Source: CAJXNP01 sp050305935
GTDB taxonomy: Bacteria > Bacteroidota > Bacteroidia > Cytophagales > Cyclobacteriaceae
Direction: 5' to 3'
Length of the DNA: 38,012 bases
NCBI GenBank assembly: GCA_050305935.1
Contig: JBNLGG010000041.1
Span: forward strand, 1 to 38,012
Shown here: positions 15,861-25,771 of the stretch, one piece after another
Layout: each line of letters opens with the position of its first letter
How positions within the stretch are numbered: position 1 is the first letter of the stretch
Program-made: the position numbers and the translations under genes
The notes under the pieces: generated by a model
Databases searched by the model: none
What the model was told of the DNA's origin: nothing
The model's input: only the letters and a program-made list of their open reading frames with translations

Positions 15861-16604
15861 TTAATACCAGTTTGCAAATAATTCATTTAAAAATTCTTCC
15901 GTTGCATTTTCATGCCGGGATATCATATTATCTCTCCACATGTTCCAAGTTGCTGCACCTCTTAACCCTTGTTCTATTTGTTGAATGGTATAACCGTTAA
16001 CATTATCAAGAGGGATATCTGTACTTCCCCTACCGGTCGTAAATCTTTGGTTTTCACTATCAATCATATCAACAACAATTGATGTATAGATTGGAAAACG
16101 AGTTATTGTTTGGGCTTGATAATTCCCATTTCTCACCCCATCTCTAACAAAGTTATTCTCATATTCATAGTTAGCAACACCAAATAAACTCCTATATCTT
16201 TCTTGGGCAAACTGCCACTCTACCCCATTTGCCCAGCTTTCAAACACCGCCTCACTACTTTCTAGCTTAGCTCCATAGGCTGCCACAGCTAACAATTTAA
16301 ATACATCTCTGTCCATATCCCAGTGTGCTGCGTGGGCCAGTTCATGTGTAGTTACCGCATATACTCTGTCTGCCCGAGCATTCCATGTTCTGACATAGAT
16401 CGAAGGAAGTGCTCCTCCTGTTCTTGCATACATGGCCGCATGGCTGTCTTTTTCATTTTGCCTTGCAGATACATCTGCGGCTATCTTGACCTGAGGCTTC
16501 AGAAAACTGTTTCTTGGCGGACTGGCAAGGCCAAACCTGTCGCCATAGTAGTAGTCGTATGCCGCCTGAAATATTAACGCATAATACTGCTGTCTGTCTG
16601 ACAC
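15861..16604 (-). CDS. HELAH zinc metalloprotease, probably truncated at the 5' end
   Basis: 247 residues from GTG 16604. VTTHELAHAAHWD contains the HExxH zinc site with catalytic Glu, and the Glu residues of SSEAVFESWANGVEW, about 35 residues on, could supply the third ligand (gluzincin-like). There is no signal peptide. In-frame homology-like sequence continues 12 codons above the GTG (FTSVYGTRGSTR) to a TGA at 16643-16641, and SDRQQYYALIFQAAYDYYYG looks like the middle of a longer domain. The gene is therefore likely the C-terminal part of a larger exported protein. It is followed at once by a small lipoprotein and, 0.6 kb away, by a decayed paralogous 3' end. The fold assignment is firm for the HExxH motif only. 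Confidence 0.65.
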   Translation of the reverse strand: MSDRQQYYALIFQAAYDYYYGDRFGLASPPRNSFLKPQVKIAADVSARQNEKDSHAAMYARTGGALPSIYVRTWNARADRVYAVTTHELAHAAHWDMDRDVFKLLAVAAYGAKLESSEAVFESWANGVEWQFAQERYRSLFGVANYEYENNFVRDGVRNGNYQAQTITRFPIYTSIVVDMIDSENQRFTTGRGSTDIPLDNVNGYTIQQIEQGLRGAATWNMWRDNMISRHENATEEFLNELFANWY

Positions 16605-17140
16605 TCGCGTGCTCCCTCTCGTTCCGTAAACACTTGTGAATCAGCTTCTTTTTAGATTTGGATTTTAAATATTTCAATTGTTAAAAAAAATGTTAAAAAT
16701 TAGTGCAGTGTTTTTAAGTTTTAATTAAAACAGGTATTACACGTAATGTCTTCAGAGAACATACTTTTACACTAAAAAAATATTAAAAAACGATGTTTTT
16801 ATGTGTTTTAATGAAACAAAATGGTTTACAAGTGCAATTATAGAAAAGTATTATTTTTAACAAAAAACACTTTCTTTTTTTACAAAGAGCATTATGAACC
16901 TAATTTATAACCACTGTAGAGTTAAGACCCACTACCATTGCATTTGGTTTAATACAAGGTATGCATTAGAAAAAATACAAAAGGAGCGTGCAGGTTGTTT
17001 AAAGAGTTCTGGAATTTAATGTGAAGTGTGCAGAGGCAAGTAAAAATGACAATAGGGTGGTAAAAAAAACACTTTTAGGAGCTAATCCATATATCACTTC
17101 GACAATAAATTAACTTAGTTCAAATATTTATAATACCTTA
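16605..17140. other. 536-bp AT-rich intergenic region
   Basis: Apart from the 12 in-frame codons above the metalloprotease GTG there is no convincing gene. The sequence is strongly AT-rich with many A/T runs and a repeated TGTTAAAAA near 16680-16705. I see no tRNA, no full-length repeat and no clear terminator. It is downstream of the VCBS gene and probably contains whatever promoter drives the metalloprotease remnant. Confidence 0.5.
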
Positions 17141-20100
17141 TTAAGGTAATTCAGAATTATCCGGCTCAGCCTTTCTAAACATATTAAGTGGCGCCATGTT
17201 CGAGGTAATTATCCATTGCCTTTTACCACCTACCTTAATTTCTTTTATTGATTTTGCATCTGTCCTAACACAAAATCCACTCTCAGAAGGAAGAAGAAAT
17301 TTAAATGTTCCATCACCATTACCAATCGCACAAATGCCAATTCCGGCATCAAAATATCCTGATAAAGTCTCTTCTGAAAACGAATTACCTACAGCAAGGA
17401 AGTCCAGGTTGCCATCTTCGTTCAGGTCACCAACCGAAATACCGTTGATAGGACTCACCTGAATGCTCAATGGCAAAGGGTGAAATGAGAATTTACCGTT
17501 GCCAAGGTTTTCAATATAGGATGACTCGAAATAATCGGCCTTTTTTACAAACATTTTATCTCTACCCAGGATATTGATCAGCTCAGGCATTTCCATTTTT
17601 CCATACTGTTGATGCGACTTCAGTATCGTTCGCAAAGATGGGATCTGCTCGATCATGGTTTCCCGGTAATGAACAGGGTAGTCCTTCCCTTGTATATACC
17701 GCGAGATGATTGGATCTATCACCCCGTTTCTATCAAAGTCTTTTGCATAAATGGATACCGGTTCTTTTTCGCTAGCCTGGAACACCGAATTCAGGCCCAG
17801 ATTGCCAGCGATATAGTCCATATCCCCGTCATTATCGAAATCACCTTCAGCCAGGCTGCTCCACCAACCGGTTTTTGATCCCATCATTTTCCTGAAGTAC
17901 CCTTGATCGTTTTTAAATATCGTGACGGGCATCCATTCACCGGCTACGATCAGATCTTTCCAACCATCGTCATCAAAATCACTAAACAATGCACAGGTCA
18001 CCATGCCTATAGAATCCAAGCCGTCGCTAACCATGCCTGTAACATCTTCAAACTTCCCGTTGCCGTCATTTCGCAGTATATAGCTTCGGGGAGATATTGG
18101 ATAGGACATGGGGATTACTCTCCCCCCAACAAACAGGTCCAGATCGCCATCCTTGTCAAAATCAGTGGCGATCACACTACTTCCGCTGCTTTCAATTTTA
18201 GGCAGGGCTGTTTCATCCAGGGTGAAGTTACCCTTTCCACCGTTCCTGTAAAACCTGTCCTGGTAGCGGGATGCATTCCGGCCAAACTCACTGCTTCCGC
18301 TGACACAATACAGATCCAGGTCACGGTCATTATCTGCATCGAATAGGAGCAATCCTATGTCTTCAGAATCTTTTGCTTCGAGTGAATCGACACGAAATGT
18401 TCCTGTGGGTTCCTGGTAAAATATCTTAGCACAGTGATGCGCCGTACCTCCGACAATAAAATCATCCAGACCATCGCCGTTAACATCCCCAATGGTAATT
18501 TCGGGACCTTGCTGAGAAAATTTGTGTGGTAGGGTTGCCTGACCATATTTGTAATCAGTAAATTCTTGTTCAGGCTGCACAAAAAAAGGTACAGATTCGT
18601 CTTTAACCAACAGGGTCGCATTTTTCCCTGGCAGGCGATAATCCAAATCTGCGTCACTGAAAGATGCAGAGATAAGTGAATTGGCGGGCACATTGTGTAT
18701 CACTTGCATTCGCTCTCCGGGCCAAAGTATAATGACAGAATCAACCATGGCTGTAGAACCTAATCCGAAGTGCATTTTCGGATCTACACTAGAGAGATAA
18801 CCCCGCTGTAGTTGCTGCTCCCCATATTGAAGCCGGCCACTGGTGTGCAACGATACCTTGGTTCCAATTCCGTGGGGATTGCCCGGTGGTCCTAGTAGTC
18901 GTATTTGTAAAAAATTTGCTTTACCTCCTTCTTTGGGGTTTATCCTATTCTCATACAAACGAGCCACTCCATTAAGTATACAGATGACAAGGTCAAGATC
19001 TCCATCGTTATCAAGATCGGCGTAAGCTACTCCGTTTGAATAAGTGGATTCGGAAAGCCCCCAGGAACCTGCAACATTCTCAAATTGAAAATCCCCTTTA
19101 TTGCGAAAAAGAAAATCGGGTTTGAATACTCCTCCCAGTTCACTAAGTGCTTTAGTTGCATTTTCCTTCTTCACATCATTCGTACCAAACATGGTGACCT
19201 CTCTGTTAAAATTTACAAAGTCCCTATCAGTTATATCCTTCGGATAACCATTCGAGATGAAAATGTCGCGGAGACCATCATTGTCAAAATCGGCTATGAG
19301 GGAGGACCAACTCCAATCAGTGGCATAAACACCACTCTGATAACCGATGTCACTGAAAGTATTGTTGCCATTGTTGCGCTGAAGTACGTTCCGGATGACC
19401 TGAGGTTGATATCCCATTTTCAGACTCTTCATAAAGCGATCATATCCCATCCCCGTAAACATGGTTTTCTGTCTCAGGTTATCATCGGGCATCATATCCA
19501 GGACCACCAGGTCATTCAGGCCATCGTTATTGAGATCCGCCATGTCACACCCCATTCCATTAAACTCCTCGTGATTCATATATTCAGAGATTTCATCATG
19601 GAAGGTTCCATCCCTCTGGTTGATGTAGAGATGATCTGACGATAAAAAATCATTGGCGCAGTAAACATCCGGCCAACCATCGCCATTGAAATCATTGACG
19701 ATTACTCCCAGGCCCCAGCCTTCACCCAGTATCCCGGCTTGCTCAGAAACATCGGTAAACATAGCCATATCCCCACTGGAAGGGGAAGAATGGAAGGTGT
19801 TATTCCGATACAGCCGATCCACACTTTTTCCCGTCCCGTCATAACGCTGTCCTACGGGAGTATTGCGTGTATAGTTTTCAAGGGCATTAGTCAGGAGGTA
19901 CATATCCAGATCTCCATCCAGATCGTAATCAAAAAATGCTGCCTGAGTGGAATAACTGGAGTCAGCGAGCCCTAACTGTCTTGCCTGATTTTCAAAGTGA
20001 GGAATTCCGTTTTCATCCACACCTTTGTTGATGTAGAAAAGATTCGGTACGCTTTTATCCATATCCGGATGAATCGTAGAAACATAAATATCCACCCAAC

Positions 20101-20458
20101 CATCCTGGTTTACGTCTGCAACAGCCACACCCACGCACCAGGCCGTTGTGCCAAGCCCCGATGCAAGAGTTACGTCCTCAAACCTGAGATCACCCTTATT
20201 AAGATAGAACTTGCTGCTGACCATATTACCGGCAAAAAAAATATCGACCAACCCATCGTTGTTAAAGTCGGCAATACCAACACCGGCACCGTCATAAATG
20301 TACTCGAAGGTAAGAGAATTGAAGGTGTCATTCTCGATCAGGGTATTGGAGAAGGTTATTCCTGAATCAGAGGGATCAATGAGACGAAATACTTTTGAAT
20401 CATGTTTGCATCCCGAATAAAACAACAATAAAAGAAAAAGTGGTAGAACGGTCCTCAT
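17141..20458 (-). CDS. VCBS/FG-GAP repeat lipoprotein with ASPIC/UnbV domain
   Basis: A 1105-residue lipoprotein: MRTVLPLFLLLLFYSGC gives a lipobox with lipidated Cys17. Many FG-GAP/VCBS units follow, each with a Ca-binding-like loop such as DFNNDGLVDIFFAG, DVNQDGWVDIYVS, DYDLDGDLDMYLL and DFDNDGLRDIFIS. In the middle is an ASPIC/UnbV-type segment (GTKVSLHTSGRLQYGEQQLQRGYLSSVDPKMHFGLG). A second propeller-like set ends the protein. It is the third gene of the susC-susD locus. Proteins of this type are regularly found beside SusCD pairs and are thought to sit on the cell surface and help bind substrate. A terminator-like hairpin separates it from susD, so expression may be reduced relative to susD. 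Confidence 0.9.
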   Translation of the reverse strand: MRTVLPLFLLLLFYSGCKHDSKVFRLIDPSDSGITFSNTLIENDTFNSLTFEYIYDGAGVGIADFNNDGLVDIFFAGNMVSSKFYLNKGDLRFEDVTLASGLGTTAWCVGVAVADVNQDGWVDIYVSTIHPDMDKSVPNLFYINKGVDENGIPHFENQARQLGLADSSYSTQAAFFDYDLDGDLDMYLLTNALENYTRNTPVGQRYDGTGKSVDRLYRNNTFHSSPSSGDMAMFTDVSEQAGILGEGWGLGVIVNDFNGDGWPDVYCANDFLSSDHLYINQRDGTFHDEISEYMNHEEFNGMGCDMADLNNDGLNDLVVLDMMPDDNLRQKTMFTGMGYDRFMKSLKMGYQPQVIRNVLQRNNGNNTFSDIGYQSGVYATDWSWSSLIADFDNDGLRDIFISNGYPKDITDRDFVNFNREVTMFGTNDVKKENATKALSELGGVFKPDFLFRNKGDFQFENVAGSWGLSESTYSNGVAYADLDNDGDLDLVICILNGVARLYENRINPKEGGKANFLQIRLLGPPGNPHGIGTKVSLHTSGRLQYGEQQLQRGYLSSVDPKMHFGLGSTAMVDSVIILWPGERMQVIHNVPANSLISASFSDADLDYRLPGKNATLLVKDESVPFFVQPEQEFTDYKYGQATLPHKFSQQGPEITIGDVNGDGLDDFIVGGTAHHCAKIFYQEPTGTFRVDSLEAKDSEDIGLLLFDADNDRDLDLYCVSGSSEFGRNASRYQDRFYRNGGKGNFTLDETALPKIESSGSSVIATDFDKDGDLDLFVGGRVIPMSYPISPRSYILRNDGNGKFEDVTGMVSDGLDSIGMVTCALFSDFDDDGWKDLIVAGEWMPVTIFKNDQGYFRKMMGSKTGWWSSLAEGDFDNDGDMDYIAGNLGLNSVFQASEKEPVSIYAKDFDRNGVIDPIISRYIQGKDYPVHYRETMIEQIPSLRTILKSHQQYGKMEMPELINILGRDKMFVKKADYFESSYIENLGNGKFSFHPLPLSIQVSPINGISVGDLNEDGNLDFLAVGNSFSEETLSGYFDAGIGICAIGNGDGTFKFLLPSESGFCVRTDAKSIKEIKVGGKRQWIITSNMAPLNMFRKAEPDNSELP

Positions 20459-20501
20459 TTATAAGAAATCAATGAAATTCTGCCTGAATTTAGGGAAAAG
20501 A

Positions 20502-20531
20502 AATAATCCCGGACAAACATCCGGGATTATT
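20502..20531 (-). terminator. Intrinsic terminator or attenuator between susD and the VCBS gene
   Basis: AATAATCCCGGA (20502-20513), a 6-nt loop, and TCCGGGATTATT (20520-20531) form a perfect 12-bp stem. On the minus strand it is followed by TCTTTTC; on the plus strand by TTTATG. It sits 25 nt past the susD stop and 43 nt before the VCBS start. Confidence 0.75.
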
Positions 20532-20555
20532 TTTATGAGGTAGATGTATTAAAAA

Positions 20556-22094
20556 TTAATACCCGGGATTTTGATCTTCTCCTTCGGTAAAGTTAGGGTT
20601 AGTATTAAATTCGTTCTGTGGAATTGGAAGTAGTTCATACTTATTTGCCTGGAAATAGCTAATTGGGTCAGGACCTGTGAGCTTCCCATTTGCTCTCCAA
20701 CGAAGGATGTCAATATTCCTGATTTCCTCGCCACAAAGCTCAATTTGCCTTTCGTGCTGAACAGCTTTCCTTATTTCCTCTTTGGTTGACACAGGGAACC
20801 CGGCAGTGTTCATTTCAGCAGTACCGTAATTAGGCATGCTTACACTGAGCCGGTTGCGAACCTCATTCAGATAGGCTATGGCATTTGAAGCAGTACCAAC
20901 CTCATTCTCACATTCGGCAAGCAGTAACAATACATCAGCATATCTCCAAAGTCTGTAATTGATACCAATGTTTACATTAAATCCTCCGGGATCAGTCTTA
21001 TACATCACGGAATATTTTTTCCAACTAATCTTTTCCTGTGAACCATTGAAGGTGCTCGAGTTTCCCTGTACCATGCCATCCGTAAGTTCTACCGTTCCAC
21101 CGGCAAACATGTCACCAATAAACCAAAAGGTATCGGTCAGTCTTGGGTCATTATCCTCAAACTCGGCAAGTAACTTGTCGGATGGAATAAGATTACGCCA
21201 TCCAACTGCAGAATATTCCTGAGAACGAACCCAACTCTCACCGGTACCATTTCCATCTGCATCCCAACCATAACCGTTATCCAAAAATCCGATCTCAAAA
21301 ACAGACTCGCTATTGTATTCAGCCTCTTCGGTGAAATTATCATAAAAATTATCGACCAGGCTATAAACTCCCAGATTCTTTACAGCCTCAAGCGCAGTTT
21401 TGGCGGCATTGTAGTCTCCTTTGCAAAGATTAATCTTTCCCGCTAAAGTCAATGCGGCGCCTTTTGTAATGCGTCCTTTGTCATCACCAGAGTAGCTAGC
21501 TGGCAAAACGGCACTGGCCTTATTCGCGTCGTCAAGTGCTAAATCAAATACTTCGGCTTGGGTTGATCTTGGCTTGGCATCACTGAAAGACACACCGTAA
21601 GTGTCATAAATTGGAACCCCACCCCACAAAGAGCCTAGGTTATAATAGGCAAAGCCTCGAAAGAACCGCGCCTCAGCTATATATCTATCCAGTAAAGCCT
21701 GATCACCCGGATCTACGGTAAGTTCAGCACCTTTTGTAATAACAACATTAGCCCTATGAACTATGGTGACCAGCCCTTTGTAAACATCAGACATCACTGC
21801 ATTTGAATAAGTGTGAGACCCTGTCAAGAGCTGTGCTCTTGGAACCTCCAGCTGTCCACCACCAGCAGAAAAATCATCTGACCGGAGATCATGTATGAAG
21901 AAATACTCTCTACCTACCAATCTATTTCCTTGCATTTCCGCATAAACTGCGGTTACAGCAGTTCCGATCTGTTCTATTGTAGTATAGAAACTATCATCAG
22001 TAAACTGATTAGGATTTTTAGTATCTAATAAATCCTCATTGCATGCAGTAATTATAGTTACTGTAGCAAAAATTGATAATATTACTTTTTTCAT
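20556..22094 (-). CDS. RagB/SusD-family outer-membrane lipoprotein
   Basis: A 512-residue SusD-like protein. MKKVILSIFATVTIITAC gives the lipidation site, and the early DLLDTKNPNQFTDDSFY is typical of SusD. TPR-like helices follow (ARFFRGFAYYNLGSLWGGVP, KGAALTLAGKINLCKGDYNA), then the C-terminal RagB part: INYRLWRYADVLLLLAECEN, YLNEVRNRLSV, EIRKAVQHERQIELCGEEIR and DILRWRANGKL. It binds glycan or peptide nutrients at the surface and acts as the lid of the SusC barrel. It begins 11 bp after susC and is intact, although susC is broken. The substrate cannot be read from the sequence. Confidence 0.95.
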   Translation of the reverse strand: MKKVILSIFATVTIITACNEDLLDTKNPNQFTDDSFYTTIEQIGTAVTAVYAEMQGNRLVGREYFFIHDLRSDDFSAGGGQLEVPRAQLLTGSHTYSNAVMSDVYKGLVTIVHRANVVITKGAELTVDPGDQALLDRYIAEARFFRGFAYYNLGSLWGGVPIYDTYGVSFSDAKPRSTQAEVFDLALDDANKASAVLPASYSGDDKGRITKGAALTLAGKINLCKGDYNAAKTALEAVKNLGVYSLVDNFYDNFTEEAEYNSESVFEIGFLDNGYGWDADGNGTGESWVRSQEYSAVGWRNLIPSDKLLAEFEDNDPRLTDTFWFIGDMFAGGTVELTDGMVQGNSSTFNGSQEKISWKKYSVMYKTDPGGFNVNIGINYRLWRYADVLLLLAECENEVGTASNAIAYLNEVRNRLSVSMPNYGTAEMNTAGFPVSTKEEIRKAVQHERQIELCGEEIRNIDILRWRANGKLTGPDPISYFQANKYELLPIPQNEFNTNPNFTEGEDQNPGY

Positions 22095-22105
22095 TGTTCT
22101 ATCCT

Positions 22106-25100
22106 TTAAAATCCTACTTGTATACCACCTAAGAATGTTCTTGCCTGCGGAAACTGTCCGTAATCGACGCCATTCGTTAAGAAGCGACTGTTGTTGGTAG
22201 CAGGGTTATCATTATATCGATTACCCACTTCAGGATCATACCCTGAGTAGTCAGTAATAGTCAACAGGTTCTGAGCCGAAACATAAATCCTGAATTTACT
22301 TACAGTTCCATTCGTGAAACTTAAAAGAGAAGCAGGAAGTGTATAACCAATGCTCAGGTTCTTGACACGAAGGTAGGAACCGTTCTCCAGGAACCTATCA
22401 CTAGGCCTTGCATTTCCATTAGGATCGCCATTTATAGCCCTTGGCACATCCGTATCTGTATTAGTAGGAGTCCAGGCATCGCTTACTGCGGTACCCGAAT
22501 TAAACAATCTGAGCATGCCTTCTGTTATCACTCTTGTTCCATTATAAATTTTGTTACCGCTAACTCCCTGAATGAACATGGAAAGATCAAAACCTTTATA
22601 GGTCGCTGCTACATTTAGTCCATAACTGAATTTCGGTAAAAAGCTGCCCAAATCATTTGGTCCACCTGGCTTAAATCTGATGTCGCCTGGTCGGGTATAC
22701 TTATCCAAATTTGCAGGATCATTATACGTGGCCATATTAACAGTGCCATCCGGGTTTAACGGGAGGTTTAACCCTTCCTGGGTTGGTTTGCCCTCATTAT
22801 TAATGATCTCACCCACATTCTGAAAAATCCCATCCGTTTGATCTAGATAGAAATGTTGGATACTGGAACCTGCTATTGTTCTGGTGATATTACCTCCACC
22901 ATAGTCCATGTTGCCTCCGGCAAAAAATGCACCCTTTTCAGTGAAGAGTTTCGTTACCTCATTCTTAATGATGCTCGCATTTCCGGAGATGTTAAACGTG
23001 AATTGATCACTAACCTTGGAATAACCGGCAGTAAATTCATATCCCCAGTTTTTCATTTCTCCGACATTTCTGAGAGTGCTTTGATTAAAGCCTAACGACT
23101 CGGCGGGAGGAGTACCCAGGATCAAATGATCTGTGTTCTTAATGAAATACTCTCCTGAAAATGTGAATTGATTATCAAACAAAGCCAAATCAATTCCCAC
23201 ATTTTTCATGGTTGAAATCTCCCACGCAAATTCAAGATTCGGAAGCTGGTCAAAAAACGCTCCTGGAGAAGGAAGATTGTTAAATGGGTATTATGTATTG
23301 GAGTTGATAAAGGCATTATAACCATATGCAGATTGCGGTCTGGCTCCCACCTTTCCATAGCTTGCCCTTACTTTAAGCACGCTAATTTTACTGATGCCCT
23401 GCATAAAACTTTCCTCATTCAGCTTCCAGCCCACAGATGCTCCGGGGAAGTTACCCCATTTGTGACCAGGAGCGAACCCGGAAAACCCATCTCTTCGCAT
23501 GGAAGCGCTAAACAAATACTTATCCTTATAGTCGTAATTCACACGACCCAGAAAAGACAACAAAACAGTTTCATCTAAGGTACCATCAGCAGTTAGACTA
23601 GTCTGAGGCGCTCCTCTCAATTGACTTAGGTCATTCGTATTTTGTTGTCCGGTGACATTCAAATAGTGTGTCTTTTCATCTTGTCTCTCAGTAACTGCGA
23701 TGACATTGATCGTATGATTACCAATCGTCTTATCGTAGGTCAATTGGTTAGAGTAATAGGGAGAATAGTAATTGTTTCGGGTATCACCAAGATTGTGATT
23801 ATTTCTTCCCTGGAATCCGTTAGGACCATCATTGAAAATCGGATCATCGCTCGTATTACGGCCTACCGAATAGTTCACACCAAAGGTGAATTTATATTTG
23901 AGACCTTCAAAGAGACCAACCTCTAAATAAGCGCGACCCAGGATGTTTACATCGCGATTTAATCTTTTATCCATTAAAGCCAATCGAACAGGGTTTTCGG
24001 GATCGGAACCATCAGCCTTGGTTGTTCCATTGAAACCACCAGGGTAATTCGGGTTACGAACCGCGATGTACGGAACTGAGCGTAGCATGTGCATGACCAT
24101 CGTTCTTCCACCGCTTTCCAATTGATTTTGATTAGTAGTCTGTGAAAACTGCAAGGATTCACCAATTGTAATTCTCTTACTGATTTTTGTCTCAGAATTC
24201 AGGCGTCCGTTATATCTTTCAAATGAAGTTCCTAACATGATCCCTTCTTGTTGGAACCTTCCAAAAGACAAAAACATCATAGATTTTTCAGATGAAGTCG
24301 AGACAGACCCTCGAAGTTGTGAGATCGATGCGGGACGGAACATCTCGTCTTGCCAATCCGTCTCTGTTTGGTTAAAAGTTTGAGTTGTCCCTTCATAAAT
24401 TGGGGCATTCATGTTAGAGAATTGAGCAGGCGCTGAGCTACCAGCATTGTTTAAAAGTGCCGTTCCGTATGCCACGTATGCGTCACGTTTTAATAAGTCA
24501 AGTGTTTTCCATACACTCTGGGTGCCTGTATAGGCTTCAATATCAACATGTACTTTTTGATCCTTTGAGCCACCCTTGGTAGTAATAATGACCACACCAT
24601 TGGCAGCCCGGGACCCATACACAGCGGTAGCAGCCGCGTCCTTTAAAATTTCAACAGACTCAATTCCTTTGTATCCACACTATTTAAATTGAAATTTGGC
24701 GCAGGAAAGCCATCCACAACATAGAGGGGGTCAGCACTTTGAGTGATGGAACCAATTCCACGAATCCTGACAATTGCATTTGATCCGGGACCTCCGTTAT
24801 TTGTAACAAGAACACCTGGAACACGACCTTGTAACGCACCAGAAACGCTGGGCACGGGCAATGCCGAAATTTCCTTTGCACTAACTGAAGAAACTGCCCC
24901 GGTTACAGAAGATCGCTTCTGTATTCCATAACCCACCACAACAATCTCATCTAAAGCTGTAATATCCGGGATTAGTGCCAGGTCAATTACAGACTGTCCT
25001 CCAACTAGAATGTTTTCGGTAACATAACCAATAGATGAAAATACTAAGTGCGATTCAGATCCCGGTACTGTAATAGTATATTGGCCATTCATATCAGTAA

Positions 25101-25293
25101 CAGTTCCAGTTGTTGTTCCTTCTACAACAACGTTAACTCCCGGTAAAGGCTCAGAATTTTCGTCCTTAATCGTTCCGCTTACATCTATCTCTTGCGCAAA
25201 TGCAATAGAGATCAGACACATTTGTAATAAAGTAATGCTCAAAAGATTTTTGAAAAACCTTTTGCCAAACACTACTAAGTAGTTGTTTTTCAT
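22106..25293 (-). pseudogene. SusC/RagA-family TonB-dependent receptor interrupted by a frameshift and an in-frame stop
   Basis: Segment 1 (25293 to about 24665) holds signal peptide (ending ISIAFAQ), CarboxypepD_reg domain (VSGTIKDENSEPLPGVNVVV), TonB box region DEIVVVGYGIQKR and the plug up to YVVDGFPAPNFNLNSVDTK. A single-base deletion near 24665 breaks the expected IESVEILKDAAATAVYGSRA, which continues in another frame. At 23293-23291 an in-frame TAA replaces a sense codon (FINSNT*YPFNNLPSP), and the same frame continues to the normal barrel end FLGGIQVGF. The total length of 3188 nt is one base short of 1063 codons, matching one deletion. The gene would be a 1062-residue outer-membrane importer. 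Both lesions could be assembly errors, since the scaffold has an N gap and another lesion nearby. Confidence 0.9.
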
Positions 25294-25771
25294 AGTGAAA
25301 AATTTAGGTTAAACATTTATTTAAATAGTTTGTTCTTCTGAGTAGGAAGGAGGGTTGTTCCACAGGAAATGACCTTTCTGATATTCCCAAAACGCATCCA
25401 TGATTTATTGCTTTTTGTAAACATTAGATTTTCATTCAATAATCAAGGTTAAAAATTTACCCTCAATTATGCAATCGATTTCGCAATTATATGCAACCGA
25501 TTGTGTCTGTTTTTGAAAAAATGGCGGAAAATGAAATAATGTTGGTGTACTTATTAGATATTCCAGCCTAAGCAGCGCCTTCTAACTCCGGCTTGAAAAA
25601 GAGAAGTCAAGTGCCATTAAACAAAAATTTCGCATACCATTCCGGCGGATGCTGAACCTAGATATATTTTGAAGGAAGATGTTCCTGGGCCTGCCTCATC
25701 GGCAAGCCGGGGATCCTGTTTTTCATTAGAAGTTTGTAGTCTCGCAAAACCATCACAACAAACAGCACAAA
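25294..25771. other. 478-bp intergenic region upstream of susC
   Basis: This stretch lies between mltF and susC, both on the minus strand. The open frames crossing it are overlaps or lack family features. It contains the paired LacI-like sites at 25470-25505 and otherwise ordinary AT-rich sequence. I found no exact TAnnTTTG element on the minus strand here, so the susC promoter is not located. Confidence 0.5.
25470..25505. promoter_or_regulatory. Tandem LacI-family-like operators upstream of susC
   Basis: TGCAATCGATTTCG (25470-25483) and TGCAACCGATTGTG (25492-25505) both resemble a TGCAAYCGRTTGCA palindrome with a central CG, the usual LacI-family operator shape. The start-to-start distance is 22 bp, two helical turns. 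They lie about 180-220 bp upstream of the susC start. Control by a LacI-type sugar regulator is inferred; no such gene is in the window. Confidence 0.4.

Noticed and set aside
16453..16677. 74-codon minus-strand frame beginning MKYLKSKSKKK
   Set aside because: It overlaps the metalloprotease in another frame and lacks family features; the first few codons could be an old start of the protease but the join is not demonstrable.
17134..17148. Palindrome TACCTTATTAAGGTA at the VCBS stop codon as a terminator
   Set aside because: The single-base centre cannot form an RNA loop and no U-tract follows; at most a DNA dyad.
17903..18346. Long plus-strand frames antisense to the VCBS gene (also 19085-19639 and 19997-20365)
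   Set aside because: They mirror the repetitive Asp/Asn-rich code of the VCBS repeats on the other strand and have no domain of their own.
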